Below are positions 34,961 to 46,696 of a DNA stretch of 64,000 nucleotides, one piece after another. The DNA comes from Tribonema minus (Eukaryota > Sar > Xanthophyceae > Tribonematales > Tribonemataceae), in contig JAFCMP010000012.1 of NCBI GenBank assembly GCA_017506865.1, positions 310,001 through 374,000 on the forward strand. The letters run 5' to 3'. Position numbers and translations under genes: made by a program. How positions within the stretch are numbered: position 1 is the stretch's first letter; every line of letters starts with the position of its first letter. The notes under the pieces were generated by a model, which was given only the letters and a program-made list of their open reading frames with translations, did not search any database and was not told where the DNA came from.

Positions 34961-37900
34961 ATGCCCAAGGCGTACATGCCACGACGCGCTGCGCTGCTAG
35001 CGCTGTGCTGTTGCAGCTGCAATGTCATCAAAGCACAGCAAGTAGCGTCCTTGGGCCTACACACCTTGCATTCAGGCCTGCACGGCAGCAGGAATGGATT
35101 GCGCACAAGCGAGGCGAGTGGTGCAGCGTTGCGTCCTAGTTGGCTGGCACGTGCGGGCGTTGGAGCAGCGAATGCCCATACCTCTGATACCGGAGGCTCC
35201 GACGATGTACGAGCGCGCGCTGGGCGGACACGAGCGAGACGAGCACTGCACGACGACTCCTTGGCAACTTCTGCACCAGAAGAATTGCCTCAGACTGAGG
35301 CCCCATGCACGCCAACCCCGGCGCCTGTTGACGGAAGCGATCCTGGTGACGAATCAGACACCCCCGCACCAACAATAGCGCCTGCACAGGGGGGTGATCC
35401 TAGTAAACCAACGCAGAAACCTCCGCAACAACGCAAGACGCCGGCGCCTACATCGCGACGACGAACAACCGCACAGCCTACCGCGCAGCCTACTGCGCGG
35501 CCGACCGCGCATCCAACTGCACAACCCACCGCAAAGCCGACGTTGAGACCAACAGCTACGCCGGCCCCAACTCCATTGCCCACGCCGCTGCCTACGCAGA
35601 CCGACGCGGCGCAGTACACCTTGTCGATGTTAACTAGGTTTGAAGGCCAGGACCTGGACACGTTCGACAGCCCGCAGCAAGAGGCTTTCATTGCCACTGT
35701 TGCTGCTGCCAGCGGTGAAGGCGCCGATGTAGTCATCACCAGAATCAGCCAGGCATCTGGCACCGCAGTGCGACACCTGCGCGGGCGGCGCCGCCGCTCG
35801 CTGCAGGGCGCTGCCAGCGCGGGCTCGTTCACAGCAGAGTACCAGGTGCAGCACGTGCAGGGCGAGGCGGCAGCAGCGGCGGCGGGAGATGAGCTCGTGC
35901 GGCAGTCGCTCACCGGGCAGCTGCTGAAAGAGTTCCAGGCGGCGCCGGGTGCGGACGGCAGCACGGCCACGCGGCTCGACACCCGCGTCGTCGGCATCAC
36001 GCGCGAGCAGCCGCCCGGCGCAAAGCGGGCGAACGTGGCGGCGGTCGTGGTGTCGGTGCTCGCGGGCGTGCTGCTGGTGGCCGCCGCCGCCGTCTGCTAC
36101 GCGCGCGCGCGCGCGCGCAAGCTCATGATGACGGAGGCGCTCCCCAAGTCGCATGCCGTCAGCAGCAGCAGCGTCATGACGGTTTCCGCCGTCTACGAGC
36201 TCGACCCGGACACGGAGATGCCCGTGCAGCAGCAGGTGCCGCTGCCGCCGTCAAAGCTCACTGTCAACACGGAGCTGCCGCGGCGGCCGCGCGCGCCGCT
36301 GGCCGAGCACTGTACCACAGCGGAGGGCACGCCCGTGACGTGCACGTACCCCGGCGCCGGCGACCCGTTCCCGCTCTCCGCCGCACCCGCCCGTCCCCAG
36401 CAGCAGCAGCTGCAGCAGCAGCAGCGCGGCGACAGCGCCAGCCCCACACGCGGCGGCGGCAGCAGGCGCAACATCATGCGCGCGCTCGGCGCCAGCGGCC
36501 GCAGCCTCGGCCGCCAGGGCTCCAAGCGCCTGAGCACGGCCCCCAGCAGCCGCAGCTTCACGTGGCGCCCGCCCGCGTACCGCAAGACGGCGTCCGTGCC
36601 TGACGGCAGCGGCAGTCTGAGCTTGCGCGCGCTCATGGGCGGCGGCGGCGCGGCGGCGGCGGCGCGGCGCGCGTCGTGGAGCTCGCGCCAGCGCTCGACG
36701 CGGTTCGGGGGCAAGAAGGCGTGGCTCAGCGACAGGGACATGGGGCTGCAGCTGCAGGCGGAGCGCTGCGGCGTGGCGCCGCCGGCGCACGAGTCCATGT
36801 CTACGCGCGCGCGCGCCGCGGTGGCCGCGGCGAACACGTTCTACCCTTCCAACCTCAACACACCGATCAAGAGCGTGTACGACAGCGGCGGCGGCGGTAG
36901 CGGCAGCGAGGGTGATAGCGGCGACGAGTTTGACGTGGAGGAGGGTGACACGTTCCACATTGAGGAGACAGGTGAGGGGGCCTGGTGACGGCCGTGCGCT
37001 GGCTGCGATGCGTGCACTACGTGTACACGCTTTGGAGATGGTGTCGGTCGCAGTGTGTATGTGTTAAGTATACATTGCGCGGCGTTGTTGCTGCCGCGGC
37101 GTGACCACTTCCGCAGGCGCTGTTGTACTCCCGTGCGCGTGATCTATGCTCAACTATATGCAGGCGCCGCAAGCATGGCAGCATGCCTCGGCAGCACCGC
37201 CTGCATCATGTGGCACATTGCGGTCCGAGCGTTCGTCCCATCATACATACTGCACACCTCTGAACAATGTTGACCTGTGCGCTACTTCACTTCCGCGCCG
37301 TCGGCATGGTGCCGCGCTACCGCCCCTACCTGTACCCCCCTATAGTTAGTCTATACAATGAAACCTGTACTCTTAAACACTCCTCAAACTCTGCAACCCC
37401 CTGCACACTCACCAGCAGTGACACCTCACACAAAGTTGGACTTTGCACTGTTGAACTTCCCCCCCCCCGCCACTTCACGTGTGCGCAGGCGCGGACAGGG
37501 CAGCGCGCCTCGGCGGCGCCGGCATGACGCCACGCTACCGCTTCACCTCCCCTATAGTCTACACGATTATATCTGTACTCTTGAACGCCCCGCAAACTCA
37601 GCAGTAGTGACAAAATGACTGGCGAGCGCGCCTCATACAATAATACTGAACTTGCGCTGTTGAACTGCCCCCATCTACTTCACTTCCATAGGCGCCGACA
37701 GGGCAGCGCGCCTCGGCGCCGCCGGCATGACGCCGCGCTACCGCCCCGACTTCCACCACATGTTCCGCGCCAACCAGCCCCTCGACGCCAAGATCTACAC
37801 CGCCGCCGCAACGGAAGAGCGCAAGCCCGCGGACTGGTCCACCAGGAACTTTCCTAGCGGCAACGGCGGCGGGGACGAGAACGCGCGCACGGCGGCGTTG

Positions 37901-39796
37901 GTGCGCGCCGCCGCCAACAAGTCGGCCTGCATCGCCAAGTACTTCCAGCTGTGCGGGCAGCCGAGCAAGAACACGCGCGCCATCGCGCAGTGGGCCGCGG
38001 ACGTTTTTGTGAGTGTGACGATCCTTCTCGTCGCTTCTTCAAGTTGAAGTTTAGGGGTGGTGTGCTTCGTGCGGCTGCGCATGTTATACCTAATTGCACT
38101 TGTGTGGCGAGGTGCTGATTGTTGCAGCACGAGCAGTACCCGCAGCTTCATCATAAGTTGTTGTACGGCAGGCTGGAGCCCAAGTCGTGGCACGTCACAC
38201 TTGCGGTTGGCGTCTACAAGTGCATTGGTTGTGAGGTCCGCTGCGTTCATCTCAGTATCTTACTGTATGGCAGCAGCCATGTGGAATTGCTGCAGACTAA
38301 ATTTCGACGCAGATGTTAATTGATATTGACATGTGTGCTATCACAGTAGCTTGCTTGCATACAGCGGTCGTCAACTGCTGGCATATCGTCATTCAAAAAT
38401 GCAACACAAACTTGCAAGGTTTTTGTTTCATCCATTGAAAGAAAAAGCATTTTTGTCTTCTGCTCTCATTTTGGAGCAAAATGTGTTGGTGTCTGCAGCA
38501 CGCGCGCTGACCCTGCGTGAACAACTACCGCGCTGCGCTTTCCGTAGGCAGCTCTAGACGGGGTCACCGAGCACACGTCGGTGGCGACCACTCACTTAAA
38601 AATAGCATTTGTTATTCGCTGCATCACACGCGCTGACTTTGCACGTACACCTGCCTCCACCCCCGCTGCGCTCTCTGCAGGCTTCTCTAGACGCGGTCGC
38701 GGAGCACATGTCGGTGGCGACACCGCACTCCGTGCCGGAGGTGGATGGCCTGGCCATGGAGAGAGCGCACAAGACCATCAAGAGGCTCATGAACATTGTA
38801 CGGCACCACCGCGCGCAGGGCACGCTCGCGGAGTGCGCGCAGCAGACGGAGGTGAGGCTTGAAGTTGAACTACGCGTAAGGAGAGTCACTCTGATGATTT
38901 GTTGAAGTATGTGTCAGGGCACGCTGACGGAGTGCGCGTTGCAGACGGAGGTAAGGCTTGAAGTTGAAGTACACATGATGAGCGTCACACTAATACATTC
39001 TGAGCTGTGGAGCTCTGACGAGACCATTGAGAGGCCCATGGCCATTGTCTGGCAGCGCTGCTCGCTTGCAGGGTAGTTGCGCAATGTGCGCACTGCAGGC
39101 GACGTTCATGTGTGCGAGAGAGGTTACTTGGGGATGACACATTTGAAGTTGAAGTATACATGCAGAGCGTCACACCCTGACTTTTGAGTTGTGGATTTGA
39201 TCGCAAATTGGCGTAGTGGTATGTCAGACGAACCCTCGCCCTTACCCTCAGCGCTGGACCTTTCTGCATGCGCTTCATGCTGTAATGGCGCCCATTGCAG
39301 TGCAGAGTCGTGTGATGAGTCCTTACTGAACATGACGCTGCTGTGACACTCATGGACGCTGCCGCTGCACACTAGTAATGTTCACCAGCTTCAAACTTGA
39401 AGCACATCAAGTTCGAAAGAATGTTGCTGTGCAGGCGCTGCAATTGACACTCACCGCAACAAAGACCCAAGCACACTGACACGACCATGCGGCACATCCT
39501 GCCGTCTAGAGTGCAGGAGTGCATCTAGTCTATCCTCTTAGCCTATGTCTGGTTTGGCTGTTTCAGGCCTCTACTGGTGCGCTGAACGCATGAGTCATGA
39601 CACAACCTCAATTCAGGAAGCCTCAAATATCCTGTCTTTGTTGCGTTCTGTGCTGCAGACCACTGAGCTGGTGGCAGCGGCGGCGCGGCAGGCGGTGGAG
39701 GCAGTGATCAACGCCCCCTCCGTGACGCAGGCGGAATTGGCACTACTGTGCGCTCCCCAGCTTGACATCATTGCAGAAACGCCGCAGCCAACGTGA
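34961..39796 (+). CDS. Type I membrane protein with PTAPT linker and SEA-like ectodomain (paralogue 2)
   Basis: Exons 34961-36971, 37692-38008, 38681-38851 and 39659-39796 join with matching phases (ACAG/GTGAGG, TTTTT/GTGAGT, GAG/GTGAGG) into about 878 residues. A signal peptide (AALLALCCCSCNVIKAQQ) precedes a basic segment. A long PTAQPTARPTAHPT linker covers about 115-210. A SEA-like domain follows, with the Arg-rich loop RHLRGRRRRSLQG. A transmembrane helix (VAAVVVSVLAGVLLVAAAAV) lies near 358-380. The tail is Ser/Arg/Gly-rich and turns acidic at the end of exon 1. Exons 2-4 give the C-terminal helical domain shared with paralogue 1, with the same phase-0 intron after WAADVF/WATDVQ. Unlike paralogue 1 it lacks the LNR. 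A wall- or surface-associated receptor role is inferred. Confidence 0.8.
37282..37750. repeat. Tandem copies of the exon 2 acceptor (paralogue 2)
   Basis: Three copies of the intron end plus the exon 2 start lie near 37282, 37470 and 37680 (period about 185-210). Shared words are CACTTC, GGCATGRYGCCRCGCTACCG (as variants) and CTGTACTCTT. Copy 2 keeps an AG acceptor (GTGCGCAG) and an open reading of ADRAARLGGAGMTPRYR. Copy 3 is the one that continues into the long exon. Confidence 0.9.
38495..38730. repeat. Tandem copies of the exon 3 acceptor (paralogue 2)
   Basis: The exon 3 start is present twice. A decayed copy lies at about 38495-38585 (GCAGCTCTAGACGGGGTCA, GAGCACACGTCGGTGGCGAC). The intact copy lies at about 38612-38730 (GCTTCTCTAGACGCGGTCG, GAGCACATGTCGGTGGCGAC). 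Both are preceded by CACGCGCTGAC and a CGCTGCGCT word. Confidence 0.88.
38817..39160. repeat. Tandem copies of the exon 3 donor (paralogue 2)
   Basis: The end of exon 3 with its donor recurs. The true one is at 38817-38875 (CAGACGGAGGTGAGGCTTGA). Copy 2 is at 38916-38990 (CAGACGGAGGTAAGGCTTGA, with an improved donor). A longer, more decayed copy lies at about 39022-39160. Each is followed by GAAGTTGAA and a GTCAC-CT word. Confidence 0.88.
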
Positions 39797-39912
39797 GTCG
39801 TGTGGGCGTGTGCCGTGCCTGCTGCTCTGCGCTCAGTAGCAGTGGTGGACTGCACCATTTGCATGTTTTCATTCAGATGCGTAGGGATCACTGCTCCTTG
39901 CTGAAACTGCAC

Positions 39913-39918
39913 AATAAA
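39913..39918 (+). promoter_or_regulatory. AATAAA polyadenylation signal of paralogue 2
   Basis: AATAAA lies 117 bases after the TGA at 39794-39796, the right distance for a 3' end. It supports ending the gene there even though the stop overlaps a GTGAGT donor-like word. Confidence 0.5.
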
Positions 39919-39919
39919 G

Positions 39920-42900
39920 TAGAAGTGTCGTGACAGTGACATCACTCACGGCAGCATGACTGTGATTGCGGCCTGGGCATGAGCGCGACTTGTGAGTCTT
40001 GCCTTCAGACTCTTTTTCTGTTTAAACCAGCAGCGGTGGCTCTTGGACTTGCATAAACTCAGTCGAGTCAGTCAACATGCGTCACTTTGCCTCAATCAAA
40101 TCAATTCATGCGCTCTACGCGCCCTGTCATGTAGAACCAGCTGCCAGCACTCGCACACGCCATTTGCACAGAGCCCCTTCACCCATGCGATTAACCTACT
40201 TCGAAGTAGGTGTTGTGTGGTGGTGGCTGCTGACTTGTCATTTATGATAAACAGTGAGTATGTGGCAGTTTAACCTTTTTCTACACGCTGAATTTGTGCT
40301 GCAAGCCCTTGGGTTAGGGTTAGGGTACCCGGTAGCCCTTACCCTAGGGACACGTGATCTCATGCTGACCCTTATCACACATATGTACTCATTAGTCATT
40401 ACGCTGTGTGTGTTCCGCTCTCCCGCAGCCGCGCGCAAATGGGTTTCACCCACTACCGGAGATACGACATCAAGAGTGGCCACGCCATTTGAACCAGTGC
40501 TCTGTGTGCAAAACCACGACGAAGCGCCCCCCGCCCCCCCTCTCGGCCAGAATCGAACATCATACCGACGGGCGGCTTTAGCCTGTTGAGCAATGCTGCA
40601 TGCGCGCCAGCCCATGGTGGCCATGAACAGCATGAGTGGACCCCCCTTCACAAAATCTCGACCCCACACAAGGTTTTTGCGGTCCTCTATCGCACCTTCT
40701 AGCCCTAACCCCTTCCGCGCCTCCCTCGCCGTTAGCTCCCGCTAGGCCCCCTTTAACCGCGCGCTACAGCCCCCACGGGGGCAAAAACCTATTAGTGCGT
40801 TTCTGTTGTCGAGAGTGTGCGTCAGCGGCGCCCCCATTTTTTCATTCATGTCAATCTGCTTATGTAAAAGTGTTGGAGACATGTCGCTGACAGAGGTGGC
40901 GCGGGCACAGTCAGTTTCGCGAAAGACAGTTCCTCACGTTGTTGCGCCGCTATCCGTACCCCCCACCCGCCCTCCCCTTCTCTTCTCCCGGTGGTAACGT
41001 CTGCGCGGCGTCAGATTGCCGCCCCGCACTACTCAGGGGGGGGGCGTCTTGCGTCGCCGCAAGGATTCAGGTTTTCATTATCACAATGTGATCAAATTGA
41101 TGTTTACTACCGAAAATAGCAGCGTTGCCTATCGCGTGTTTGCTTCTCCATTTTAGAATGTCGGTGGTGTGTGACGGCCCTCTTGATCCAATTTTGTTTT
41201 GCCACTGGACTGGCGTGATCCACGCGTTGCGCACACGACAACTGCACCAGTTGCAGGTGGTTGAGATTTCATGTCCGATGTGCACCACACCCGCAGATGC
41301 TCGAACCGCAGATGCTCAAAGCGCTTCCGGATGGTGTGGTCGCATACTTGTCGGCGCAATGCTGCTCGTCATTGAATCGCCAGTGCTCAGTGATCTGTTG
41401 CAACAGACATAGAATCGTCAGTTGATGGAAGGAGGTTTCTGATTGCTCATGCGCTTTATCCCTCACCAACATCATGTTGACGAGAGCAATGAGAGCCTCC
41501 TCACGAATGCTTCGTGCACTCGCATTGGCCGCAGCAGGTAGCGCAAGATGCAGCGAATTTCTTTCACCGCTTCGCCATGGCGGGTTGTGATGCATCAGGT
41601 TTGGCAGGCGGATTAGCATATGAAACACCCCTGACAGTAAACCCCCGGCCCCGCATCTGTTCTTTACAAAAAGTTTGCGGCATCGTTGTCGAATGTCACC
41701 GATGAGAGTGTCGGTCCGAAGTTAAAAAGCTTGCATTTTCGGTTGGGAAGCAGTGCCTCGTGCAATGCAACCCATGTCCATCTTACATGCCATGCATAGA
41801 AAGCATTGACAGCATTGTCCACTCATGATGTCTTGCCATACCCTTGTAATCCTAGGCCTTAGCATTTAGGGTAAAATATCAAAAGTTGAAGTTCCTGGGT
41901 ACGTTGGTGAGATTAAATCACCCCACCCACCCCACCTTTTCGCTTTTTACCTACTGCACGCGCGAGCGATCTTACAGCTGGTATCAGGTCGGTCTGCTCT
42001 AAAATGACGCGAGCGGCGTCAAGTGCCATGCTGTAGCCACGGCGCTGTCCAAGAGAGGTGCACAAGAACCCTACATGGCCTGTGAGAACGAAGTGCGAAC
42101 TACATCACGCTGTCGGTCGGGGACGCTAACCAACTACAGCAACGCTGATGATCGATTTGCGCTGCGATATTGTCAAACCTGACTGGTGCAGCGCTGCAGC
42201 CGCTTTCATGGAGAGACTATGGCGCTGCTAATGGGTCTCCAAGAAAATTTGTGACTGCCGGAAAAAAACGCCCTCTTTCGCAAGAACAGGATTGCGTCGT
42301 ATTGCTGCACGCGCGGCCGCATGCTTCTGGCAATCCATGCAGCAAGCAGTGAAGCTCCCTGCTGCACCATCACGCGTCTCATCTCAGTGTGTGTCAGGCG
42401 CAGTGTCTGTGAGAGTGGCTGCGTAGCGAGACTGAGGAATTCGAAGGGGCCCCCGGATCGGGGGCATGGACATGTTGGCCAACTTCGTGGGATCACGCTG
42501 GTTCGCCAACGTTGCACTGCAATCACGCAGCACTTTGCATGTATGTTTGTGGACGACAGTAGGTGCTGCTTTTTGTTTTGTTTTTGTACTTTTTGCCTTT
42601 GTGGACATCCCCCAAACTTCAAGTTGCTTTAGCGACTGGCTGGACGGTCAAAGGTTTTTGAAGTACAGCGCGCGGGGGGGGGGGTGTAATCGGCAGGTGC
42701 TGTTCACCACGCATTTTCCGATGTCCATGTTCATAGACGAATGCAATCATGAGCAACCTTGCATCTTGTTGTCTACGGTTGTTGTTTGAAATTTGAACAT
42801 GTCCTTCAAATGTAAATACAGGCTCCGCACATCTAGCACATCTAGGTGCACATCTGGTCGTCAGGCGCAGTCTGTGAGACCATGTCTGCGTGCGATGCGC

Positions 42901-43535
42901 CCCCCCTCCGCCCCGTCCCGGAGGGGGGGGAAGGGGGGGGCAAACCTAGTATACTATAGTTAGGCCCCCGCACAGCACATCTGACTTCAGGGGGGCTAAC
43001 CTTTTGAGCGGTCAAGCATGCATTCATCTGAAATCTGTGTTTGTGAATAAGAGCAGGTGCTGCTGTTGTACAGGCCGTGGCTGTGCGCGAAGCGAGCCCC
43101 CCCCGGAGGGGGGGGGGAAGGGGGGGGGACATACTAGGCAGGGTCCGACTGGCACGGCAAACCTTATTCTTGTCAGCTCATTGGTGGATAACATATACTT
43201 AGTTTCAGGAAAAGCGCATGCGAGCTACTAGTAAGTTAACGCCCCCCCCGGGGGGGGGGTGCATGAGCGGTGCAGACGCTGCAAATCACGAGTTTACGGT
43301 GAATCAACTAAAGTATACGTAGAGGTTGAAGGTGCTGCTTCGTACATCACTCAAGCGTAAATCACATGAGGTGCACACCCTCGGTGTGTGTGAAGATCAG
43401 AGAACTGTTCCTTCTCACACGTTCACGTCCGTTCACGTACCCAGGACTCGACCCACTCGTAGTGGGTCCTCTCCCGCAATCTCACAACTTCAACAGCTGC
43501 CGTCAGAGAGAGAAGAGAGAGAGAGCAACAGAGAT
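39920..43535. other. Degenerate region, possibly transposon-derived
   Basis: No intact gene. A plus-strand frame near 40880 reads MSLTEVARAQSVSRKTV, which looks like a helix-turn-helix of transposases, but no catalytic domain follows. An inverted TTAGGG/CCCTA pair lies at 40313-40350. A box-B-like GTTCGATTC lies near 40551 on the minus strand without a foldable tRNA. The 3' part is dominated by G/C runs (42895-43255). Confidence 0.4.
42895..43255. repeat. Repeated C-run/G-run palindromes
   Basis: Three hairpin-like units lie at about 42899-42938, 43096-43128 and 43240-43260. Each is a run of 7-8 C, a CGGAG or CGG turn, and runs of 8-10 G. The first two are followed by AAGGGGGGGG and then a CTAGTATAC or ATACTAGG word, so they are diverged tandem copies about 190 bp apart. 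Confidence 0.75.
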
Positions 43536-45284
43536 ATGGCTTCACGTGCAGCACTGCCGATTGTACGGCGAGCGCTGGTGGCAGCGAAGCCTCAGCGAGC
43601 TGCCATGACAATCGTCAGGGCAATGTCCAATGCCCCCGCTTCAGTCAACTCTGGTGACAACTTCACCAGCGAGCCCGTCAGCGAGCACGGACCTCACCGC
43701 AGCGACGCTATGGTGAGGATTCACAAGGTGCCACCCATCGAGGTTGAGGACACGGTGGCGGTGTGCACAGGAGGCAAGTGCTCTAGTCTATAACCGTGGT
43801 TTTTACCTATGTTATGTTGAGAACGAAGGAGATTGTTGTACAAGGTTGCGCTGGTCCTGCGGTCCTGAAGAGGGGCCAGCTTGCTCTGCACCAGCACAGC
43901 CGCAGGATCCACACTTGTGAACATGGATTCTGCTGATGCTGCCGAGTCTGTAAACCTCTGCTACGGAAGACGTGTTCATGCACACTGGTGTGTCTGGGTG
44001 TTTTAGCATCGTGTACAGCTGGAATTGAGTTCAAATCACAGCTCGCGAGCTTCCCTCATCATATGCAGTCATGATATGGTGCACCTCTGCAGCAATCTCA
44101 AAAACTCAGGGGCCGCCAAGCGCTTTTACACAGTATCTGCTGGTGAGCCAGCTGCTGATTGTGAAGGCATTGGCAATGTTGCCTGTTGTAAGAGCCCCTA
44201 CTGAGGTGCTTCACACGTAGTGAAGCTTCTGCAATAGTCTGCTCAATGTGCCGCATTTGAGGACAGTTTCAGTCAAACAAATGCCTGAGCTAAAACACAT
44301 GGAGTAGCTATCGATTTATACAGCGCATAACTTGCAAGTGCTGCGCACCGATGGTAGTGAGATGTAGGTATGGTGTGCCTGTTAGACGCCCGACGCCACA
44401 CTTGCCGATAGATAGGACCATTTGCCTGTTCACGTCGGTTGAGGAAACTGTAAATTTGCACCAGAAAACCGGGATAAGAACAACCATGCAGCAGGCGTCA
44501 AGACGCAGAGCGCTGGTGCCTGTTGTATGAGCCCTTACGATGTGGTGGTGCTGTGCTGACTCAATCATGTGATTGCACGGAACGGCCAACTGTGGAGCAG
44601 CGTCGTTACAAAAGTTGTGCTGACGGCACCAGTTACAGCAGCAGAGCACTTGTGTGGTTCTCAGCAGCGGCAGCAGTATTGACACCAGCACCTGCTGCAG
44701 CCCTGGTGGTACGGCCACACCGTTATCAGCTTGGTGATTTCACAGCAAGGTTCAATCTCGTGTGAGCGACTCCAACAGGCACACGATGGTAGTTGCACAC
44801 CAGAGATGGCAAAATACACAGAATTCGTCAACACATTGTATGTGTTGTCGGGTTATCGGGGCCTTACCGTCGTCGTACTTCAGTGCCCTGCTCTCCATCC
44901 CTGTCAGTCATTTAGTGTAAGTATGTCTGCTGCTTCATTTTCTCTCACCCTAGACTAAGCGCTTGCTGCTAACACTAAGCCTTATTGGTGGAAGGCACTT
45001 GCGGCTAACCATCCCTTGTCACCTAGAGCTCTACGATCTTTTGATTCGTTTTCATTCACTAAGCCTAATCCTTGCTGCTAACCCTAACGCTATCCCTTGC
45101 TGCAACCCCCACCCTAGACCAATCCCAGCGCTTGCTGCTAACCCTAACCCTAACCCTTGCTGCAGGCAGCGGAGCCCTGGGACACCCAACCGAATTCATA
45201 CAGCTCAACAAGAGCACAGGCAACGTGCCCGAAACGTGCAAGTACTGTGGCCTGCAGTATGTCATGAAGCACCACCACCACTAG
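43536..45284 (+). CDS. NDUFS6: NADH:ubiquinone oxidoreductase 13-kDa subunit (complex I, NDUFS6)
   Basis: Exon 1 is 43536-43773 and exon 2 is 45166-45284, giving 118 residues. Residues 1-30 are a basic, Ala-rich mitochondrial presequence. The core has IHKVPPIEVEDTVAVCTGG, joined across the intron to SGALGHPTEFIQL, then CKYCGLQYV and a terminal HHHH. C-...-H-...-C-x2-C is the Zn-binding CHCC motif of this subunit, which sits in the peripheral arm of complex I and is needed for late assembly of the N-module. The donor is GAG/GCAAGT, a GC-AG intron; the GT alternative gives no in-frame join. The intron of 1392 nt carries a dispersed repeat and ends in CTAACCCTAACCC tracts before TGCTGCAG. A GA-rich 5' UTR (43505-43526) precedes the ATG. 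Confidence 0.92.
44985..45070. repeat. Dispersed repeat, copy B (inside the NDUFS6 intron)
   Basis: Shares GGTGGAAGGCACT, GCGGCTAACCA, GAGCTCTACGAT and TTTTGATTCGTTTTCATT with copy A (2461) and copy C (52175). It ends in a CCTAA-rich stretch that merges with the telomere-like tract leading to the exon 2 acceptor. Confidence 0.85.
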
Positions 45285-46696
45285 ATAGCGTAGTGCCATT
45301 GTTGTGTCCGCATGCGCCCGTGAGCAGGAGTTGCAGCAACGCTCAGCCATGGAAACGTCAACATATGCATGGTGAGGTTCAAGGGAGTTGAGGTTGGGGT
45401 GCTGGAACTTCAAGACCGCGCCGCGTGGTACGGAGCTCCATTATGTTGGGTTCTGCAGTTTCGTTGGGGTCAGACCAGCGAGTGTTAATATGTCACTGCC
45501 GTTTGATGTGTGTCATGCCCACGGTCTGCCTTTGGCTCTGTTGCCCTGATCCCGCTCTTTGCGTAGTCCATGTACACAATTGCTCCCTATTCCTGTGAAT
45601 GGCACGCTTGTTGTCGCCAGCAATATGCCCGCTGTGATCGCCTGCTCCACAACCGCTGTGTTCAGTCCGTCGCTCCTGTGCTGAATCTCTTTGTCATGCT
45701 CGGAGCAGCCTGTGTCGCAGCGTTGTGTCCTTACACAATGCTTCAAAATAACGTACATGAACAGGAGAATAACATGTGCATTGGTCTTCTGGCTGCTGGA
45801 GTCTGGTACGGAACAACGCTTCAACATGATGTGAACACTTCAACTGCAACGAGAGCCTCATTGTGTTCCTTCAGGATTGGTTGACACCATAAGCTTACCT
45901 AACGCTGTGCAGGCGACACAACGCAGCAGGTGATTGCCCAATGCATGCTGGAATGGCGAAGCCCTGCGCTCAAGCATATTAGCATTTCTTAACTCTGTGT
46001 GCTGCACTTCAAGTGCACGAAACGGCTGGGGTGCCAGGTGCATGCATGCAGATACCCAAAAGTGAGCTACAGCAGCAACGCAAGACACACCCATGTGGGG
46101 GGTTCGAATCGGCATGCACACCTATATACATGGGGCTGACATGGCCAGTTTGACAGAGATACCATGCTCAGGCTGCATCCACGCTAAAGCGATCTTTGTG
46201 AATCTATGGTATGCATCCCGTCATACACTATCTTGTAACTGAACCTGCGAGGAAGAGTGGATAGGCACAAATTGAAAGGACCCTCAGTACAGCAGTGTGC
46301 TCTCATAACAACATCATGATCATCATCATTTTGCAAAGCTAAGACACTGTGGTGATCGACATGTGCTATTCACGAGATATGCACGCATTTGTCACATCCG
46401 CGTGCGTGCCGCTGTGAGGCGAGTGTCTCTCTGATAATGAAAGACCTACATGCTGGCATGCTGCTCAAAACTTCATTGTCTGACGCTAGGTGGCCATCAA
46501 AGCACCACATGCGCCATCCCCGTGGTCGAGAACCTCATAGTTTGCGTGTTGATCATGAAGGCTGAGATAGCTGACACCCCCTTCTGTGATTCTGTCATGC
46601 ACTGAATACCGTACTGAGCATTGCTTTTCAGAGCAGCTGACGACCGCATTTCCAGTCGTCAGTCACTGGAACGAACATGAGACTGCTACACCTCTA
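45285..46696. other. Intergenic, nothing recognised
   Basis: 3' flanks of NDUFS6 (+) and of the Cys/His-repeat gene (-) face each other here. The plus frame 45570-45884 is open but has no domain. A GGTTCGAATC word near 46098 resembles a tRNA T-loop but has no pairing stem. Confidence 0.5.

Noticed and set aside
40440..40610. tRNA-like sequence (box-B word GTTCGATTC on the minus strand)
   Set aside because: T-stem does not pair and the box A to box B distance is about 10 bases too short.
44308..44718. Minus-strand frame inside the NDUFS6 intron
   Set aside because: No domain, no splice sites, Cys/His composition of a chance frame.
46079..46120. GGTTCGAATC resembling a tRNA T-loop
   Set aside because: No flanking stem pairing and no box A upstream.
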